NCBI RefSeq assembly: GCF_001623525.1 | Contig: NZ_CP015225.1 | Span: 2,666,001 to 2,730,000 of the forward strand | DNA length: 64,000 nt | Source of the DNA: Pseudomonas fluorescens | Lineage (GTDB): Bacteria > Pseudomonadota > Gammaproteobacteria > Pseudomonadales > Pseudomonadaceae | Direction of reading: 5' to 3' | Part shown: positions 15,082 to 26,095 of the stretch, piece after piece | How the letters are laid out: each line of letters starts with the position of its first letter | How positions within the stretch are numbered: the first letter of the stretch is position 1 | Translations under genes and position numbers: made by a program | The notes under the pieces: model-generated | The model's database searches: none | What the model was told of the DNA's origin: nothing | Seen by the model: the letters and a program-made list of their open reading frames with translations, nothing else

Positions 15082-16436
15082 GGGGCCGGTGGTCGCTGAG
15101 CAGCCGCCTGGCGCTGCTGTTCGCCGCCTGCACCGCGGTGGTGTCATTGTTTGCCGGGGTGTTGTTCAGCCGCGGCAGCGAGGCGCATTTCATCGAGCTG
15201 GACCAGCAACTGCTCGAAGGCAAGCTGATCGGTCTGCGCCGGGCCCTGCAAGACCTTGACGCCGAGCAGACCGAGCGCCGCCTGGAAGATGAATTGAGCC
15301 GTCAGGCCGACCTGGCGCTGCGCATCAAGGGCAGCGATGGTGTGCGCTGGTACGACAGTTCGATCCGGATTCCGGCCCAGTTGCCGGAGCAACCCGGCCT
15401 GTCGACCCTCAGCGATGCCGACAACGATTACCGAGTGTTGAACGCGCCCCTGTACCCCAACCGAGCCAATTCGCCGCAACTGACCCTGTTGCTGGACATC
15501 ACCCACCACCAGCATTTCCTGCAACGCATGCAGCGCCTGATCTGGTTGACCGTCGGCCTCTCGGCCCTGGCCACCGCCCTGCTCGGCGCCTGGGCCGCCC
15601 GGCGGGCCTTGCGCCCCTTGCGACGCATGGGCGCCATTGCCGGCAGTGTCTCGGCCCGCTCACTCAACGCCCGACTGCCCGAAGAGCAAATGCCCGCCGA
15701 ACTGGCGGAATTGGCCCACAGCATCAACGCCATGCTCGGACGCCTCGACGATGCGTTTCAGCGGCTCTCAGCGTTCTCTGCCGACATCGCCCATGAATTA
15801 CGCACGCCGCTGTCGAACCTGCTGACCCACACCCAAGTCACCCTCACTCGCGAACGCCCCCTGGAGGATTACCGCGAGGCGTTGCACAGCAATCTCGAAG
15901 AGCTGCAATGGATGGCGCAACTGGTCAACGACATGCTGTACCTGGCCAAGGCCGACCACGGCTTGCTGGCGCTCAATCGCGAACCGCTGCAATTGGCCGA
16001 GGAAGTGGACGTGCTGCTGGACTTCTTCGCGCCGCTGGCCGAAGACACCAACGTCCGCCTGAGCCGCGAGGGCGATGGCCGCATAGAGGGTGACCGCAAC
16101 ATGTTGCGCCGGGCGCTCTCCAACCTGCTGGACAACGCCCTGCGCTTCACCCCCGCTGACGGCGAAGTGCGGGTGCACATTGTCGATGCGACTCAAGGAG
16201 TGAGCGTTAGTGTGGAGAACAGTGGCGAAGGAATTGCAGCGGACTTGCTGCCGCGCCTGTTCGACCGCTTCTACCGCGCCGACCCGGCTCGCCAGGAGGG
16301 CAGCAGCGAACACGCGGGGCTCGGACTGGCCATCACCCGCTCAATTATCCGCGCCCATGGCGGGCAGATCCGCTGTGAATCGGCCGATGGCTGGACGCGG
16401 TTCCTGATAGAGCTGCCAAAGACAAGCCAGCCCTGA
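15078..16436 (+). CDS. copS: Copper sensor histidine kinase CopS
   Basis: A 452-aa heavy-metal sensor kinase of the CusS/CopS type. TM1 (~10-28) is followed by a periplasmic sensor loop (~30-150) and TM2 (~155-175), then a HAMP segment. The H box is [21 protein letters not shown] (H ~240), with an N box ([10 protein letters not shown]), a G1 box with FDRFYRAD and a G2 box [10 protein letters not shown]. It starts at a GTG overlapping the copR stop. It autophosphorylates on periplasmic copper and passes phosphate to CopR. Confidence 0.92.
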   Translation: MRGRWSLSSRLALLFAACTAVVSLFAGVLFSRGSEAHFIELDQQLLEGKLIGLRRALQDLDAEQTERRLEDELSRQADLALRIKGSDGVRWYDSSIRIPAQLPEQPGLSTLSDADNDYRVLNAPLYPNRANSPQLTLLLDITHHQHFLQRMQRLIWLTVGLSALATALLGAWAARRALRPLRRMGAIAGSVSARSLNARLPEEQMPAELAELAHSINAMLGRLDDAFQRLSAFSADIAHELRTPLSNLLTHTQVTLTRERPLEDYREALHSNLEELQWMAQLVNDMLYLAKADHGLLALNREPLQLAEEVDVLLDFFAPLAEDTNVRLSREGDGRIEGDRNMLRRALSNLLDNALRFTPADGEVRVHIVDATQGVSVSVENSGEGIAADLLPRLFDRFYRADPARQEGSSEHAGLGLAITRSIIRAHGGQIRCESADGWTRFLIELPKTSQP

Positions 16437-16447
16437 CACAAATCCCC

Positions 16448-17121
16448 GTGGCGAGGGAGCTTGCTCCCGCTGGGGCGCGTAGCGGCCCTAGAACCCGGCG
16501 ACGCGGTGGATCAGGTTGATCAGGTCGATTGAGTGAGCTGGAGAGGGGGCTGCTGCGCAGCCCAGCGGGAGCAAGCTCCCTCGCCACAAAAGCATCCCGC
16601 TCGAGCAACCGATTTGCTCTTGAAACTGACACTGATTCGAGGCATTCCCTTAACCCACGCCGTGCCCAATTCCCCGTGGCGAGGGAGCTTGCTCCCGCTG
16701 GGGCGCGCAGCGGCCCTAAAACCCGGCGACACGGTGGATCAGGTTGATTGAGTGAGCTTGAGAGGGGCTGCTGCGCAGCCCATCGGGAGCAAGCTCCCTC
16801 GCCACAAAAGCATCCCGCTCGACCAACCGATTTGCTCTTGAGACTGACACTGATTCGAGGCATTCCCTTAACCCGCGCCGTGCCCAATTCCCGTGGCGAG
16901 GGAGCTTGCTCCCGCTGGGGCGCGCAGCGGCCCTAAAACCCGGCGACACGGTGGATCAGGTTGATTGAGTGAGCTTGAGAGGGGGCTGCTGCGCAGCCCA
17001 GCGGGAGCAAGCTCCCTCGCCACAAAAGCATCCCGCTCGAGCAACCGATTTGCTCTTGAAACTGACACTGATTCGAGGCATTCCCTTAACCCACGCCGTG
17101 CCCAATTCCCGTGGCGAGGGG
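16448..17121. repeat. Tandem triplicated REPIN array (~220-bp unit)
   Basis: Three tandem units start at 16448 (227 bp), 16675 (218 bp) and 16893 (218 bp), with the first bases of a fourth at 17111 abutting the lolE end. Each unit holds a GTGGCGAGGGAGCTTGCTCC palindrome, an inner GC-rich segment and the inverted copy ending in CCCTCGCCAC, then about 90 bp of shared non-palindromic sequence (TTTGCTCTTGA...CACTGATTCGAGGCATTCC). Units differ by scattered substitutions and a 9-bp indel. The short frames across this region are non-coding. Confidence 0.93.
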
Positions 17122-17134
17122 GCTTCACGGGGTA

Positions 17135-18379
17135 TCAGGAATACCGCAACGCCTGCGCCGGTTCGATCTTCGCCGCACGCCACGCCGGGTACACGGTGGC
17201 GAGGAAGCTCAGGATGAACCCGGCCGAGCAGATCAGCACCACGTCCCCACGCTGCAGCTCCGACGGCAGGTTGCTGACGAAGTACACGTCGGAACTGAAG
17301 ATGTGCTGGCCGCTGACCCGTTCCAGCCAGCCCACCAGCGCACTGACGTTCAACGCCGCGATCACCCCCAGCACGCCGCCAATCAGCGTACCGACAACGC
17401 CGATCACCGTGCCCTGGACCATGAAGATCGCCATGATCTGCCGCGGCGTGGCGCCGATGGTGCGCAGGATCGCGATGTCCGCGCCTTTGTCGTTCACCAC
17501 CATGATCAGGGTGGCGATGATGTTGAACGCCGCCACCGCGACGATCATCAGCAGCAGCAAGCCGATCATGGTTTTTTCCATTTTCATGGCACTGAACAGG
17601 CTGCCCTGGGTGTGGGTCCAGTCGTCAGCCTTGTAGGCCGCGCCAAGGTTGGTGGCGATGTCACCGGAGACCTTCGGCGCCGCGTACAAATCCTTCACCG
17701 CCAGGCGCACGCTTTGTACCTGGTTCGGCTGCCAATGCTGCATCTGTGCGGCATCGGCCAGGTGGATCAGCGCCATGGAGCCGTCCAGCTCGGCGCCCAC
17801 CTTGAACACACCCACCACATTCAGCCGCTGCATCCGTGGGGTGATGCCGCCGGGGGCCGTGCTGACTTCCGGCACGATCAGGGTGATTTTGTCGCCGACG
17901 TTCAGACGAAAACGCCGGGCGGTGATTTCGCCGATCACTACGCCAAACTCGCCCGGCTTCAAGGCATCCAGACGCCCCTGGACGATATGCTGGGCGACAA
18001 TGGACACCTTGCCTTCCTGGGCCGGATCGACACCGCTGATCTGGATCGGCTGCATCGAGCCCTTATGGCTGAGCATGCCCTCCATTTCGGTGAATGGCAC
18101 CGCAGCGGTGACTTCAGGATTTTTCAGCGCCGCGGCGGCCACCGGTTGCCAGTCGTCGATCGGATTGACGCCGACGATCGTGGCGTGGGGCACCATGCCG
18201 AGGATGCGCGAGCTCATTTCGCGCTGGAAACCGTTCATCACCGACAACACCACGATCATCGCCAGCACACCCAGGGCGAGGCCGATCATCGAGGTCATGG
18301 AGATGAACGAAACAAAGCGATTGCGGCGCTTGGCGCGGGTATAGCGCGTGCCGATAAAGATCGATAACGGTCTGAACAT
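17135..18379 (-). CDS. lolE: Lipoprotein-releasing ABC transporter permease LolE (LolC/E family)
   Basis: A 414-aa inner-membrane permease: N-terminal TM1 (~22-45) in the conserved [27 protein letters not shown] region, a large periplasmic domain (~50-265), then three C-terminal helices (~270-400) of the FtsX fold ending in FLATVYPAWRAAKIEPAQALRY. It is the third gene of lolCDE and releases outer-membrane lipoproteins to LolA. ATG 18379 is used, matching LolC's N-terminus and dropping a non-conserved 15-residue extension. The array of REPINs begins right after its stop. Confidence 0.93.
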   Translation of the reverse strand: MFRPLSIFIGTRYTRAKRRNRFVSFISMTSMIGLALGVLAMIVVLSVMNGFQREMSSRILGMVPHATIVGVNPIDDWQPVAAAALKNPEVTAAVPFTEMEGMLSHKGSMQPIQISGVDPAQEGKVSIVAQHIVQGRLDALKPGEFGVVIGEITARRFRLNVGDKITLIVPEVSTAPGGITPRMQRLNVVGVFKVGAELDGSMALIHLADAAQMQHWQPNQVQSVRLAVKDLYAAPKVSGDIATNLGAAYKADDWTHTQGSLFSAMKMEKTMIGLLLLMIVAVAAFNIIATLIMVVNDKGADIAILRTIGATPRQIMAIFMVQGTVIGVVGTLIGGVLGVIAALNVSALVGWLERVSGQHIFSSDVYFVSNLPSELQRGDVVLICSAGFILSFLATVYPAWRAAKIEPAQALRYS

Positions 18380-18442
18380 TCGCGGGGCACCGTATGAAAA
18401 TAAAAGACCCGGCGCTTGCAGCAAGTACCGGGTTTCGGTCGG

Positions 18443-19126
18443 TCAGATGGGCGTCAGGCAACCTTCCTGCAAGTGCAGGACGCGGTCCATCTGCCGGGCC
18501 AGGTTCATGTCGTGGGTCACCACCAGGAACGCGGTGCGCATCGACGTGCTGAGCTCCAGCATCAAATCCTGGATGCCTTGGGCGGTGTGGGAGTCGAGGT
18601 TGCCGGTCGGCTCGTCGAGCATCACCAGCCCAGGCTTGTTGACCAAGGCCCGGGCAATCGCCACGCGCTGGCGTTCACCACCGGACAATTCGGCCGGCTT
18701 GTGCTCCAGGCGATGCCCCAGCCCTACCCGCTCCAGCAACGCCGTGGCGCGCTGACGGGCCTCAGGAATCGCCGTGCGGCCAATCAACAGCGGCATGCAG
18801 ACGTTTTCCAGCGCGGTGAACTCGGGCAGCAAATGGTGAAACTGGTAGACGAAGCCCAGGGAACGGTTGCGCAGCAGGCCACGGGCTTTCTCGTTCAGTG
18901 CCGAAAGTTCTTCGCCAGCCAGCCAGACACTGCCGGCGGTTGGCGTATCCAGGCCGCCCAGCAGGTTGAGCAAGGTACTCTTGCCCGACCCGGAGGTGCC
19001 GACAATCGCCACGCGCTCGCCAGGATGCAGCTCCAGTTGCAGGCCCGACAACACCACCACCGACTCCGGGCCCTCCTCGTAGGATTTGCCCAGGTTGCGG
19101 CAACTCAAGATTGCTTTTTCACTCAT
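18443..19126 (-). CDS. lolD: Lipoprotein-releasing system ATPase LolD
   Basis: A 227-aa ABC ATPase of the MacB/LolD class: Walker [12 protein letters not shown] (~42-52), [15 protein letters not shown] signature (~145-159), Walker [13 protein letters not shown] (~165-176) and H-loop VVTHDMNLA. It powers lipoprotein release by LolC/LolE. The start at ATG 19126 gives the usual length; ATG 19141, which overlaps lolC, is an alternative. It sits between the two permease genes in one operon. Confidence 0.95.
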   Translation of the reverse strand: MSEKAILSCRNLGKSYEEGPESVVVLSGLQLELHPGERVAIVGTSGSGKSTLLNLLGGLDTPTAGSVWLAGEELSALNEKARGLLRNRSLGFVYQFHHLLPEFTALENVCMPLLIGRTAIPEARQRATALLERVGLGHRLEHKPAELSGGERQRVAIARALVNKPGLVMLDEPTGNLDSHTAQGIQDLMLELSTSMRTAFLVVTHDMNLARQMDRVLHLQEGCLTPI

Positions 19127-19133
19127 GCCCGAC

Positions 19134-20384
19134 TCACTCATAACGTAACGCCTCCGCAGGCTGGGTGCGCGCGGCACGCCAGGCAGGATACAGGGTGGCG
19201 AGGAAACTCAGGACCAACGCGGCGCCGCAGACCATCAACACGTCATCGACCTGCAATTGCGATGGCAGGTAGTCGATGAAGTACACGTCGGCGTTGAGAA
19301 ACTTGTGCCCGATCAGGCCTTCAAGGGCGGCGATCGCGGCGCTGACATTCAGCGCGGCGAACATCCCGACCAGGGCGCCGACAAACGTACCGATCACGCC
19401 AATGACCGTGCCCTGGACCATGAAGATCCGCATGATCTGCCCCGGCGTGGCGCCGAGGGTACGCAGGATCGCGATATCGCCCTTCTTGTCGTTCACCACC
19501 ATCACCAGCGTGGAGATGATGTTGAACGCCGCCACGGCAACGATCAGCAACAGCAGCAGGCCGATCATGGCTTTTTCCATGCGGATCGCCTGGTACAGGT
19601 TGCCGTGGGTTCGGGTCCAGTCCCGGGCGTAGTAACGATCTTCGCCGAGTTGCTGGGCGATGGTCCACGCCACACGCGGTGCCTGGAACAGATCATCGAA
19701 CTTCAACCGCAGGCCCTGGACCTGATCCGGCTTCCAGCGATGCAGGCGCGCCAGGTCCTGGAGATTGGTGACGCCCAGGTAACCATCGAGCTCGCCAGCG
19801 CCGACATGGAAAATGCCGACCACGGTAAAGCGTTTCATGCGCGGGAACATGCCGCCCGGGGTCACGGTGACTTCCGGGGCGACGAAGGTCAGCTTGTCGC
19901 CAATGGCAACGCCGAGCTTGGCCGCGGCCTTATCGCCGATGACGATGCCGAAACTGCCTGGCGCCAGGTCATCGAGTTTTCCCTGCTGCATGAAGTTGTC
20001 GATGATCGACACCTGCCGCTCGAGCCCGGGGTCGATGCCATTGAGCAACACTTTGGACACCTTGCCGTCGTTGGTCAGCAGCCCTTGCATCTGGGTGAAC
20101 GGCGCCACGGCCAGCACCTGCGGGTTCTGCTTGACCTTGGCGGCCAGGCTCGGCCAATCGCTGATGGCTTCGCCGGACTCAAGGGTCGCGTGGGGCACCA
20201 TGCCCAGCACGCGGGTGCGCATCTCATGGTCGAAGCCGTTCATCACCGAGAGCACGACGATCATCACGACCACGCCAAGGGCCAGCCCGATGATGGACGT
20301 CAGGGAAATGAACGATACGAAATGATTGCGACGCTTTGCACGGGTATAACGCGTGCCGATAAATACGAAGAGAGGTCTGAACAT
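19134..20384 (-). CDS. lolC: Lipoprotein-releasing ABC transporter permease LolC
   Basis: A 416-aa paralogue of LolE with the same N-terminal [16 protein letters not shown] motif and TM1 (~22-45), a periplasmic domain that in LolC carries the LolA-docking hook, and three C-terminal helices ending [23 protein letters not shown]. It is the first gene of the operon, divergent from the PilZ gene with only 94 bases between. The LolC name follows gene order and resemblance. Confidence 0.94.
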   Translation of the reverse strand: MFRPLFVFIGTRYTRAKRRNHFVSFISLTSIIGLALGVVVMIVVLSVMNGFDHEMRTRVLGMVPHATLESGEAISDWPSLAAKVKQNPQVLAVAPFTQMQGLLTNDGKVSKVLLNGIDPGLERQVSIIDNFMQQGKLDDLAPGSFGIVIGDKAAAKLGVAIGDKLTFVAPEVTVTPGGMFPRMKRFTVVGIFHVGAGELDGYLGVTNLQDLARLHRWKPDQVQGLRLKFDDLFQAPRVAWTIAQQLGEDRYYARDWTRTHGNLYQAIRMEKAMIGLLLLLIVAVAAFNIISTLVMVVNDKKGDIAILRTLGATPGQIMRIFMVQGTVIGVIGTFVGALVGMFAALNVSAAIAALEGLIGHKFLNADVYFIDYLPSQLQVDDVLMVCGAALVLSFLATLYPAWRAARTQPAEALRYE

Positions 20385-20478
20385 GTCGGGGCTTGTTCGG
20401 AGGGAAAAGGAACGTCCTTGTGGCGGGGGTCACAAACCAGCTTTACACTCAGACCACCGCCGCTACCATGGGTTCGCC

Positions 20479-21075
20479 ATGTCGACATTAGATGAAGAAG
20501 ATCGCCGCGAATACTACCGTATCGAGGACACGATCGCACTGGAAATTCGGCCCCTGTCCATTCCTGAAGCTGCTGGCCAGGAAGTGTTGCAGGATGCTTC
20601 TCCATTGTTCAATCTGCTCAGTGAATTGCACCTGAGCGAATTCGAGTCACAGCACCTGCTGCGCCAGATCAGCGAGCGCGAACGCAGCATCGCGGCATAC
20701 CTCAAGGCAATGAACAAACGCATCGACCTGCTCAGCCAGGTCATCGCCCTGACGGTGCTCGGCGAAATCGGCGAACCGCAACCGGTGATCATTTCCGAAG
20801 GCGGCGTCGACTTCCAATACCCCACGCCAATCGCCGTCGGCACCCATTTGTCGATCAAGCTGGTGCTGATGCCGCAAGCCCTCGGTCTGTTGCTGCGGGC
20901 GCGGGTCACCCACTGCGACCCCAAGGGCGATGGCTTCGACGTGGGCACCGAGTTCGAACGCCCGACCGACGCCCAGCGCCAGTTGCTGGCCCGCTACATC
21001 CTGCAGAAACAGGCGCAAGAGCGGCGCCTGGCCCGGGAACAGAACGACTCAGGTATCAATAAGGAAGAACCGTGA
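20479..21075 (+). CDS. PilZ-domain protein, putative c-di-GMP effector
   Basis: A 198-aa protein. It opens MSTLDEEDRREYYRIEDTIALE; the RREYYR-x segment resembles the RxxxR c-di-GMP-binding motif preceding a PilZ barrel. The middle (~45-110) is helical; the C-terminal part (~115-185) has GGVDFQYP (the DxSxxG-like position is degenerate: ISEGGVDF), LSIKLVLMPQALGLLLRARVTHC and VGTEFERPTDAQRQLLARYI, typical of Pseudomonas PilZ-like proteins. It ends overlapping the phosphodiesterase start (GTGA). The ligand is inferred. Confidence 0.78.
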   Translation: MSTLDEEDRREYYRIEDTIALEIRPLSIPEAAGQEVLQDASPLFNLLSELHLSEFESQHLLRQISERERSIAAYLKAMNKRIDLLSQVIALTVLGEIGEPQPVIISEGGVDFQYPTPIAVGTHLSIKLVLMPQALGLLLRARVTHCDPKGDGFDVGTEFERPTDAQRQLLARYILQKQAQERRLAREQNDSGINKEEP

Positions 21076-21794
21076 CCCTCATTTATGGCCACCGCGGCGC
21101 CAAGGGCGAAGCGCCGGAAAACACCCTGACCGGTTTTCAGGAGTGCCTCAAGCACGGCGTACGCCGTTGCGAGCTGGACCTGCACCTTTCGATGGACGGC
21201 GAGTTGATGGTGATCCACGACCCGACCCTCAAGCGCACCACCGATCGCCGGGGCAAGGTGGTCGAGCATTCCGCCGCCGAGCTGGTGACCTACGATGCGC
21301 GCAAAGGTGGCCCGGGCTGGATCAAGCCGTGCCCGATCCCACGCCTGGAGGAGCTGTTCGAGAAGTGTGATTTCGAGCACTGGCAACTGGAGGTCAAAAG
21401 CGCCTCGCGCACCCGCGCCGCCGCTACGGTGCTGGGCATTCGCGAAATGGCCCAGCGTTTCGGGCTGCTGGACAAAATCACCATCACGTCCAGTTCCCGG
21501 GAAGTGCTCAAGGCAGCCCTGGACCTGACCCCGGACATCTCCCGCGGACTGGTGGCCGAATACGCCTGGCTCGACCCGTTGAAGGTCGCCCAGAGTTACG
21601 GCTGCGAGATTCTGGCGCTGAACTGGACCCTGTGCACGCCGGAACGCCTGATCAAGGCGCAGCGCCAGGGGCTGCATGTGTCGGTGTGGACCGTCAACGA
21701 GCCCGCGCTGATGCGCAGGCTCGCCGATTTTGGCGCTGACAGCCTGATTACAGACTTTCCCGGTTTGGCCACTGCCACCCTCGAGAATTGCTGA
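21072..21794 (+). CDS. Glycerophosphodiester phosphodiesterase
   Basis: A 240-aa GDPD TIM barrel, cytoplasmic (no signal peptide). The catalytic motif YGHRGAKGEAPENT is at the N-terminus, with E/D metal ligands in CELDLHLSMDGELMVIHDPTL and Lys in LEVKSASR. The C-terminal VSVWTVNEPALMRRLADFGADSLITDFP is diagnostic. It hydrolyses glycerophosphodiesters to glycerol 3-phosphate plus an alcohol. GTG start, coupled to the PilZ gene. Confidence 0.92.
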   Translation: MTLIYGHRGAKGEAPENTLTGFQECLKHGVRRCELDLHLSMDGELMVIHDPTLKRTTDRRGKVVEHSAAELVTYDARKGGPGWIKPCPIPRLEELFEKCDFEHWQLEVKSASRTRAAATVLGIREMAQRFGLLDKITITSSSREVLKAALDLTPDISRGLVAEYAWLDPLKVAQSYGCEILALNWTLCTPERLIKAQRQGLHVSVWTVNEPALMRRLADFGADSLITDFPGLATATLENC

Positions 21795-21836
21795 AATCGG
21801 TCTCCCCGGCCGGCTCAGGCCACCGGCCGGAGCCGC

Positions 21837-23231
21837 TCAAAAAAGCCGGTTGAGCCCGTCATAGGCGGCTACCCGATAGGCTTCGGCCATGGTCGGGTAG
21901 TTGAACGTGGTGTTGACGAAGTACTTCAACGTGTTCAATTCGTCCGGCTGGTTCATGATCGCCTGGCCGATGTGCACGATCTCCGACGCCTGGTAGCCGA
22001 AGCAGTGCACGCCCAGTACTTCCAGGGTCTCGCGGTGGAACAGGATCTTCAGCATGCCTTGCGGCTCGCCGGCGATCTGCGCCCGCGCCATGCTCTTGAA
22101 GAAGGCCTTGCCCACTTCATACGGCACCTTGGCCTGGGTCAGCTCCTGCTCGTTCTTGCCGATCGAGCTGATTTCCGGAATGGTGTAGATCCCGGTCGGT
22201 ACGTCGTTGACGAAGCGCCAGCTGCCGTTGTCGACAATACTGCCGGCGGCCGAACGGCCCTGGTCGTGGGCGGCACTGGCCAGGCTCGGCCAGCCAATCA
22301 CGTCACCGGCACCGTAGATGTTCGGTACACAGGTACGGTAGTTTTCGTCGACTTCGATCTGGCCGCGGCTGTTGACCTTCACACCAATGTTTTCCAGGCC
22401 CAGGGTGTCGGTGTTGCCGGTACGACCGTTACACCAGAGCAAGGCGTCGGCCTTGATCTTCTTGCCGGACTTGAGGTGCAGGATCACGCCATTGTCGACG
22501 CCTTCGACGCGGTCGTAGTCTTCGTTGTGGCGCACGGTGATGTTGTTGTTGCTGAAGTGATAGCTCAGGGCCTGGGAGATTTCCGAGTCCAGGAAGCTCA
22601 GCAACTGGCCGCGGTTATCCACCAGTTCCACCAGCACACCCAGGCCGCTGAAGATCGAGGCGTATTCGCAACCGATCACGCCAGCGCCGTAGACGATGAG
22701 CTTACGCGGGGTGTGACCCAGGCTCAGGATGGTGTCGCTGTCGTAGATACGCGCGTGGTTGAAATCGATGTCGGCCGGGCGATACGGGCGCGAGCCGGTG
22801 GCGATGATGATGTGCTTGGCCACCAGTTTCTCGACCACGCCGTTGCCGCAGACCACTTCGACGGTCTGCTCATCAGCAAAGCTGCCGGTGCCAAAGAACA
22901 CGTCAACGCGATTGCGGGCGTAGTAGCCAGTGCGCGAGGCCACCTGTTTGGAGATCACCTTCTCAGCGCTCTTGAGCACGTCCGGGAAGGAGAACCAACG
23001 CGGTTCGCCGATGGCACGGAACATCGGGTTGGTGTTGAACTGCATGATCTGCCGGACCGAGTGACGCAAGGCCTTGGACGGGATGGTACCCAAGTGGGTG
23101 CAGTTGCCGCCGACCTGCCGACGGCTGTCGACCATCGCCACCTTGCGCCCTGCCTTGGCCGCGTTCATTGCCGCGCCTTCCCCCGCCGGGCCGGAACCCA
23201 GTACCACCACGTCGTAGTTGTAGACAGCCAT
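21837..23231 (-). CDS. sthA: Soluble pyridine nucleotide transhydrogenase
   Basis: A 464-aa FAD flavoprotein that converts NADPH + NAD+ to NADP+ + NADH. The N-terminal FAD site is [20 protein letters not shown] (~9-28). [17 protein letters not shown] (~41-57) shows Thr in place of the second redox Cys, which distinguishes SthA from disulfide reductases. The NAD site is [17 protein letters not shown] (~181-197), followed by [13 protein letters not shown] and a C-terminal dimer domain with [14 protein letters not shown]. It converges on the phosphodiesterase gene across GC-rich inverted repeats (~21806-21831). Confidence 0.97.
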   Translation of the reverse strand: MAVYNYDVVVLGSGPAGEGAAMNAAKAGRKVAMVDSRRQVGGNCTHLGTIPSKALRHSVRQIMQFNTNPMFRAIGEPRWFSFPDVLKSAEKVISKQVASRTGYYARNRVDVFFGTGSFADEQTVEVVCGNGVVEKLVAKHIIIATGSRPYRPADIDFNHARIYDSDTILSLGHTPRKLIVYGAGVIGCEYASIFSGLGVLVELVDNRGQLLSFLDSEISQALSYHFSNNNITVRHNEDYDRVEGVDNGVILHLKSGKKIKADALLWCNGRTGNTDTLGLENIGVKVNSRGQIEVDENYRTCVPNIYGAGDVIGWPSLASAAHDQGRSAAGSIVDNGSWRFVNDVPTGIYTIPEISSIGKNEQELTQAKVPYEVGKAFFKSMARAQIAGEPQGMLKILFHRETLEVLGVHCFGYQASEIVHIGQAIMNQPDELNTLKYFVNTTFNYPTMAEAYRVAAYDGLNRLF

Positions 23232-23460
23232 GCGTACTCCTCAGAACAGGCCGCGGCACCACACTTGGCGCCGACGGCTAAATCATGCCGGCCCGCGGCA
23301 TGAAGGAACAATTTGGGGCCGGTTCACGAGCCCGGCCACAGTCTATAGAAGCGTCAACGCCGCGCACATTACCCCTTGGTCGCGTCGTAGGCTAGTTTTG
23401 CCTGCGCTATTTCGCCACACCTACGCTTTCAAAACGCTGTCGGAGCCTGCCCAAATCGCT

Positions 23461-23550
23461 GTGGCGAGGGAGCTTGCTCCCGCTGGGCTGCGCAGCAGAC
23501 CCATTTTTGTGAGCGCTTCGCACTCAAGCGGGAGCAAGCTCCCTCGCCAC
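23461..23550. repeat. REPIN
   Basis: Two inverted GTGGCGAGGGAGCTTGCTCC palindromes facing each other, 90 bp in all. The rest of the gap between sthA and apbE (23232-23577) shows no gene. Confidence 0.9.
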
Positions 23551-23577
23551 AGGTCGCCTACATCCTGAAGGCTGTCA

Positions 23578-24594
23578 TCATTGGGTTTTCCCGCCGCTGA
23601 TCCGTTCAAACACATCGTTGGTACGGGAGACAAAACGATTGCCATCGCGCAGTACAAAAAATACCCCGATGCCGTGCTTTTCGGCATAGTCCCAACCCCG
23701 TTCAGGACCGAGAATCAGCAACAGCGTCGATAGTCCATCGGCCATCAACGCTGAAGGATGAATCACCGTGACGGACGCCAGGTCATGTAGGACCGGCGCA
23801 CCGGTGCGGGCATCAAAAGTGTGGGAATAACGCCTGCCGCCCTGCTCGAAATACTTACGGTAGTCGCCCGAGGTGGAAACCCCGTAGCCATTGACCTCGA
23901 TGACTCGTTCGGCCACTTGCCGGTCGTACCGGGGCTCTTCCAGGGCGATGCGCCAGGCCGAACCATCGGGCTTGCGCCCGACGGCCTTGAGTTCCCCGGT
24001 GGCTTCGGCCAGGTAACTGTCGATGCCCAGGGCCTGGAGCCTGGCGGCGATGCGGTCGACGGCATAACCCGCGGCGATACTGTTGAAGTCGACTTCAACT
24101 GCGGCGTCTTTGCACAACCGGTCGCTCTCGATGCGCAAATGACCATGACCGACGCGCTGGCGCACCAAGGCCAAGGCTTCGGCGGTCGGTACTTTTTCTT
24201 CGCGAGACTGAGGACCGAAGCCCCACAGGTTCAGCAGCGGTTCCACAGTCAGGTCGAAGGAGCCGTCGCTTTGAACCGACAACTGCTCACCTACGCCGAC
24301 CAACTCCAGGAGCGGGCCAGGCATGACCTGACAGCTATTGGCCGGCAGCGCATTGAAACGCTCGATGTCCGAGTCGCTGCGATAGGTTGAGAGTTGCCGA
24401 TCCACTTCGGCGAGGATGCTTTCCACCTCGACCTGCACCGTTTTCGCAGTGGGCCCGGCGGAATGTCTGACGTACTGAATCGAATAATGACTGCCCATGG
24501 TCGGGCCATCGAAGCGCTCCAGGGTGTCGCCGTTGTCGCAACCCGACAACACGCCGGCCAGCACCACAAGGCCAATCCATCGTCCAGTTAACAA
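23578..24594 (-). CDS. apbE: FAD:protein FMN transferase (ApbE)
   Basis: A 338-aa periplasmic lipoprotein that attaches FMN covalently to Thr/Ser of target flavoproteins. A lipobox LAGVLSGC lies near residues 13-20. Family motifs are [10 protein letters not shown], the metal/FAD region [15 protein letters not shown] (~178-192), [10 protein letters not shown] and [10 protein letters not shown]...[15 protein letters not shown]. The TTG at 24594 is preferred because a GGGGAG site sits 7 bases upstream and gives a proper signal sequence; an upstream ATG at 24627 is in frame. The classic targets, NqrB/NqrC, are not in the window. Confidence 0.92.
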   Translation of the reverse strand: MLTGRWIGLVVLAGVLSGCDNGDTLERFDGPTMGSHYSIQYVRHSAGPTAKTVQVEVESILAEVDRQLSTYRSDSDIERFNALPANSCQVMPGPLLELVGVGEQLSVQSDGSFDLTVEPLLNLWGFGPQSREEKVPTAEALALVRQRVGHGHLRIESDRLCKDAAVEVDFNSIAAGYAVDRIAARLQALGIDSYLAEATGELKAVGRKPDGSAWRIALEEPRYDRQVAERVIEVNGYGVSTSGDYRKYFEQGGRRYSHTFDARTGAPVLHDLASVTVIHPSALMADGLSTLLLILGPERGWDYAEKHGIGVFFVLRDGNRFVSRTNDVFERISGGKTQ

Positions 24595-24697
24595 ATCTTC
24601 ATCTCCCCTCAAAACCGCGACCGCCATTATGAACTCCAGCGCTCCCACAGGGGACGCAGTGCCTCCATACAAGATTTGCCAGAGTGAGTACCTACAC

Positions 24698-25996
24698 ATG
24701 TCTTCCCAAACGAGCAACGGCAAGGCGATTTTTCGCGTTGTCAGCGGCAACTTCCTGGAGATGTTCGACTTCATGGTCTATGGCTTCTACGCCACGGCCA
24801 TCGCCAAGACGTTCTTCCCCGCCGACAGTGCATTCGCCTCGCTGATGCTGTCCCTGGCCACGTTTGGTGCCGGGTTCCTGATGCGCCCCCTCGGAGCGAT
24901 TTTTCTCGGCGCCTACATCGACCGCCACGGCCGTCGCAAAGGCTTGATCATCACCTTGGCGATGATGGCCGCCGGCACGGTGCTTATCGCCTGTGTGCCG
25001 GGTTACGCCACCCTCGGCGTGGCGGCACCGCTGCTGGTGCTGCTGGGGCGATTGCTGCAGGGCTTTTCCGCCGGTGTTGAGCTGGGCGGTGTATCGGTGT
25101 ACCTGGCAGAAATTTCCACGCCGGGGCGCAAAGGTTTCTTTGTCAGTTGGCAATCCGCCAGCCAACAGGCTGCCGTGGTGTTTGCCGGCCTGCTGGGGGT
25201 CGGCCTCAATCACTGGCTGAGCCCCCAGGAGATGGGCGAATGGGGCTGGCGCGTGCCGTTCCTGGTGGGCTGCATGATTGTGCCGGCGATATTCGTGATC
25301 CGTCGCTCACTGGAAGAAACACCTGAGTTCCAAGCGAGAAAACATCGCCCCAGCCTGTCGGAAATTGTCCGCTCCATCGGTCAGAACTTCGGCATTGTCT
25401 TGGCCGGCATGGCGCTGGTGGTAATGACCACCGTATCGTTCTACCTGATCACCGCCTACACACCGACCTTCGGCAAGGCCGAGTTGAACCTGTCGGACCT
25501 GGATGCGCTACTGGTCACGGTCTGCATCGGCTTGTCGAATTTCTTCTGGCTGCCCGTGATGGGGGCGCTTTCCGACAAGGTCGGACGTAAACCCCTGCTG
25601 CTCGGTGCGACTGTCCTGGCGATCCTCACCGCCTATCCCGCGCTGTCCTGGTTGGTGGCGAACCCCAGCTTCAGCCATTTGCTGATTGTCGAGTTGTGGT
25701 TGTCGTTCCTGTATGGATCGTACAACGGTGCCATGGTCGTGGCCTTGACGGAAATCATGCCGGTCGAGGTGCGCACCACCGGTTTCTCCCTGGCCTACAG
25801 CCTGGCGACGGCAACCTTTGGCGGATTTACTCCGGCGGCCTGTACCTACCTGATCCATGTGCTCGACAACAAGGCCGCCCCGGGGATATGGCTCAGTGGG
25901 GCGGCGGTGCTGGGGTTGATTGCGACCCTGGTGTTGTTCAAGGGCGACCGTCATGAGTTGCGGACTGCGCAAGCTTCGGTGGTGGGCGGCGCCTGA
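24698..25996 (+). CDS. MFS transporter, citrate/tricarballylate:H+ symporter type
   Basis: A 432-aa member of the metabolite:H+ symporter (MHS) branch with 12 hydrophobic segments. The motif [13 protein letters not shown] after TM2 is the MFS A-motif; [17 protein letters not shown] opens TM1 as in CitA/TcuC proteins; [20 protein letters not shown] and [12 protein letters not shown] (the repeat A-motif) are also present. It probably imports citrate, tricarballylate or a similar tri/dicarboxylate. ATG 24698 follows a GAGTGAG site; an in-frame ATG at 24629 is possible. It is divergent from apbE and ends at a strong bidirectional terminator. Confidence 0.88.
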   Translation: MSSQTSNGKAIFRVVSGNFLEMFDFMVYGFYATAIAKTFFPADSAFASLMLSLATFGAGFLMRPLGAIFLGAYIDRHGRRKGLIITLAMMAAGTVLIACVPGYATLGVAAPLLVLLGRLLQGFSAGVELGGVSVYLAEISTPGRKGFFVSWQSASQQAAVVFAGLLGVGLNHWLSPQEMGEWGWRVPFLVGCMIVPAIFVIRRSLEETPEFQARKHRPSLSEIVRSIGQNFGIVLAGMALVVMTTVSFYLITAYTPTFGKAELNLSDLDALLVTVCIGLSNFFWLPVMGALSDKVGRKPLLLGATVLAILTAYPALSWLVANPSFSHLLIVELWLSFLYGSYNGAMVVALTEIMPVEVRTTGFSLAYSLATATFGGFTPAACTYLIHVLDNKAAPGIWLSGAAVLGLIATLVLFKGDRHELRTAQASVVGGA

Positions 25997-26052
25997 TAGT
26001 TTGCCTGCTCGCGAAGAGGCCCGGCCACTCAACACAAAACCTCCAGATACAA

Positions 26053-26080
26053 AAACGCCCCGACAAGTCGGGGCGTTTTC
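26053..26080. terminator. Bidirectional terminator between the MFS gene and gap
   Basis: A perfect 13-bp stem AAAACGCCCCGAC / GTCGGGGCGTTTT with an AA loop, placed between two convergent genes. Confidence 0.93.
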
Positions 26081-26095
26081 ATGTGCGGCTAAGGC

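Noticed and set aside
16520..17183. Several repeated short frames in the REPIN array on both strands
   Set aside because: They arise from the repeated palindromes and have no conserved protein features.
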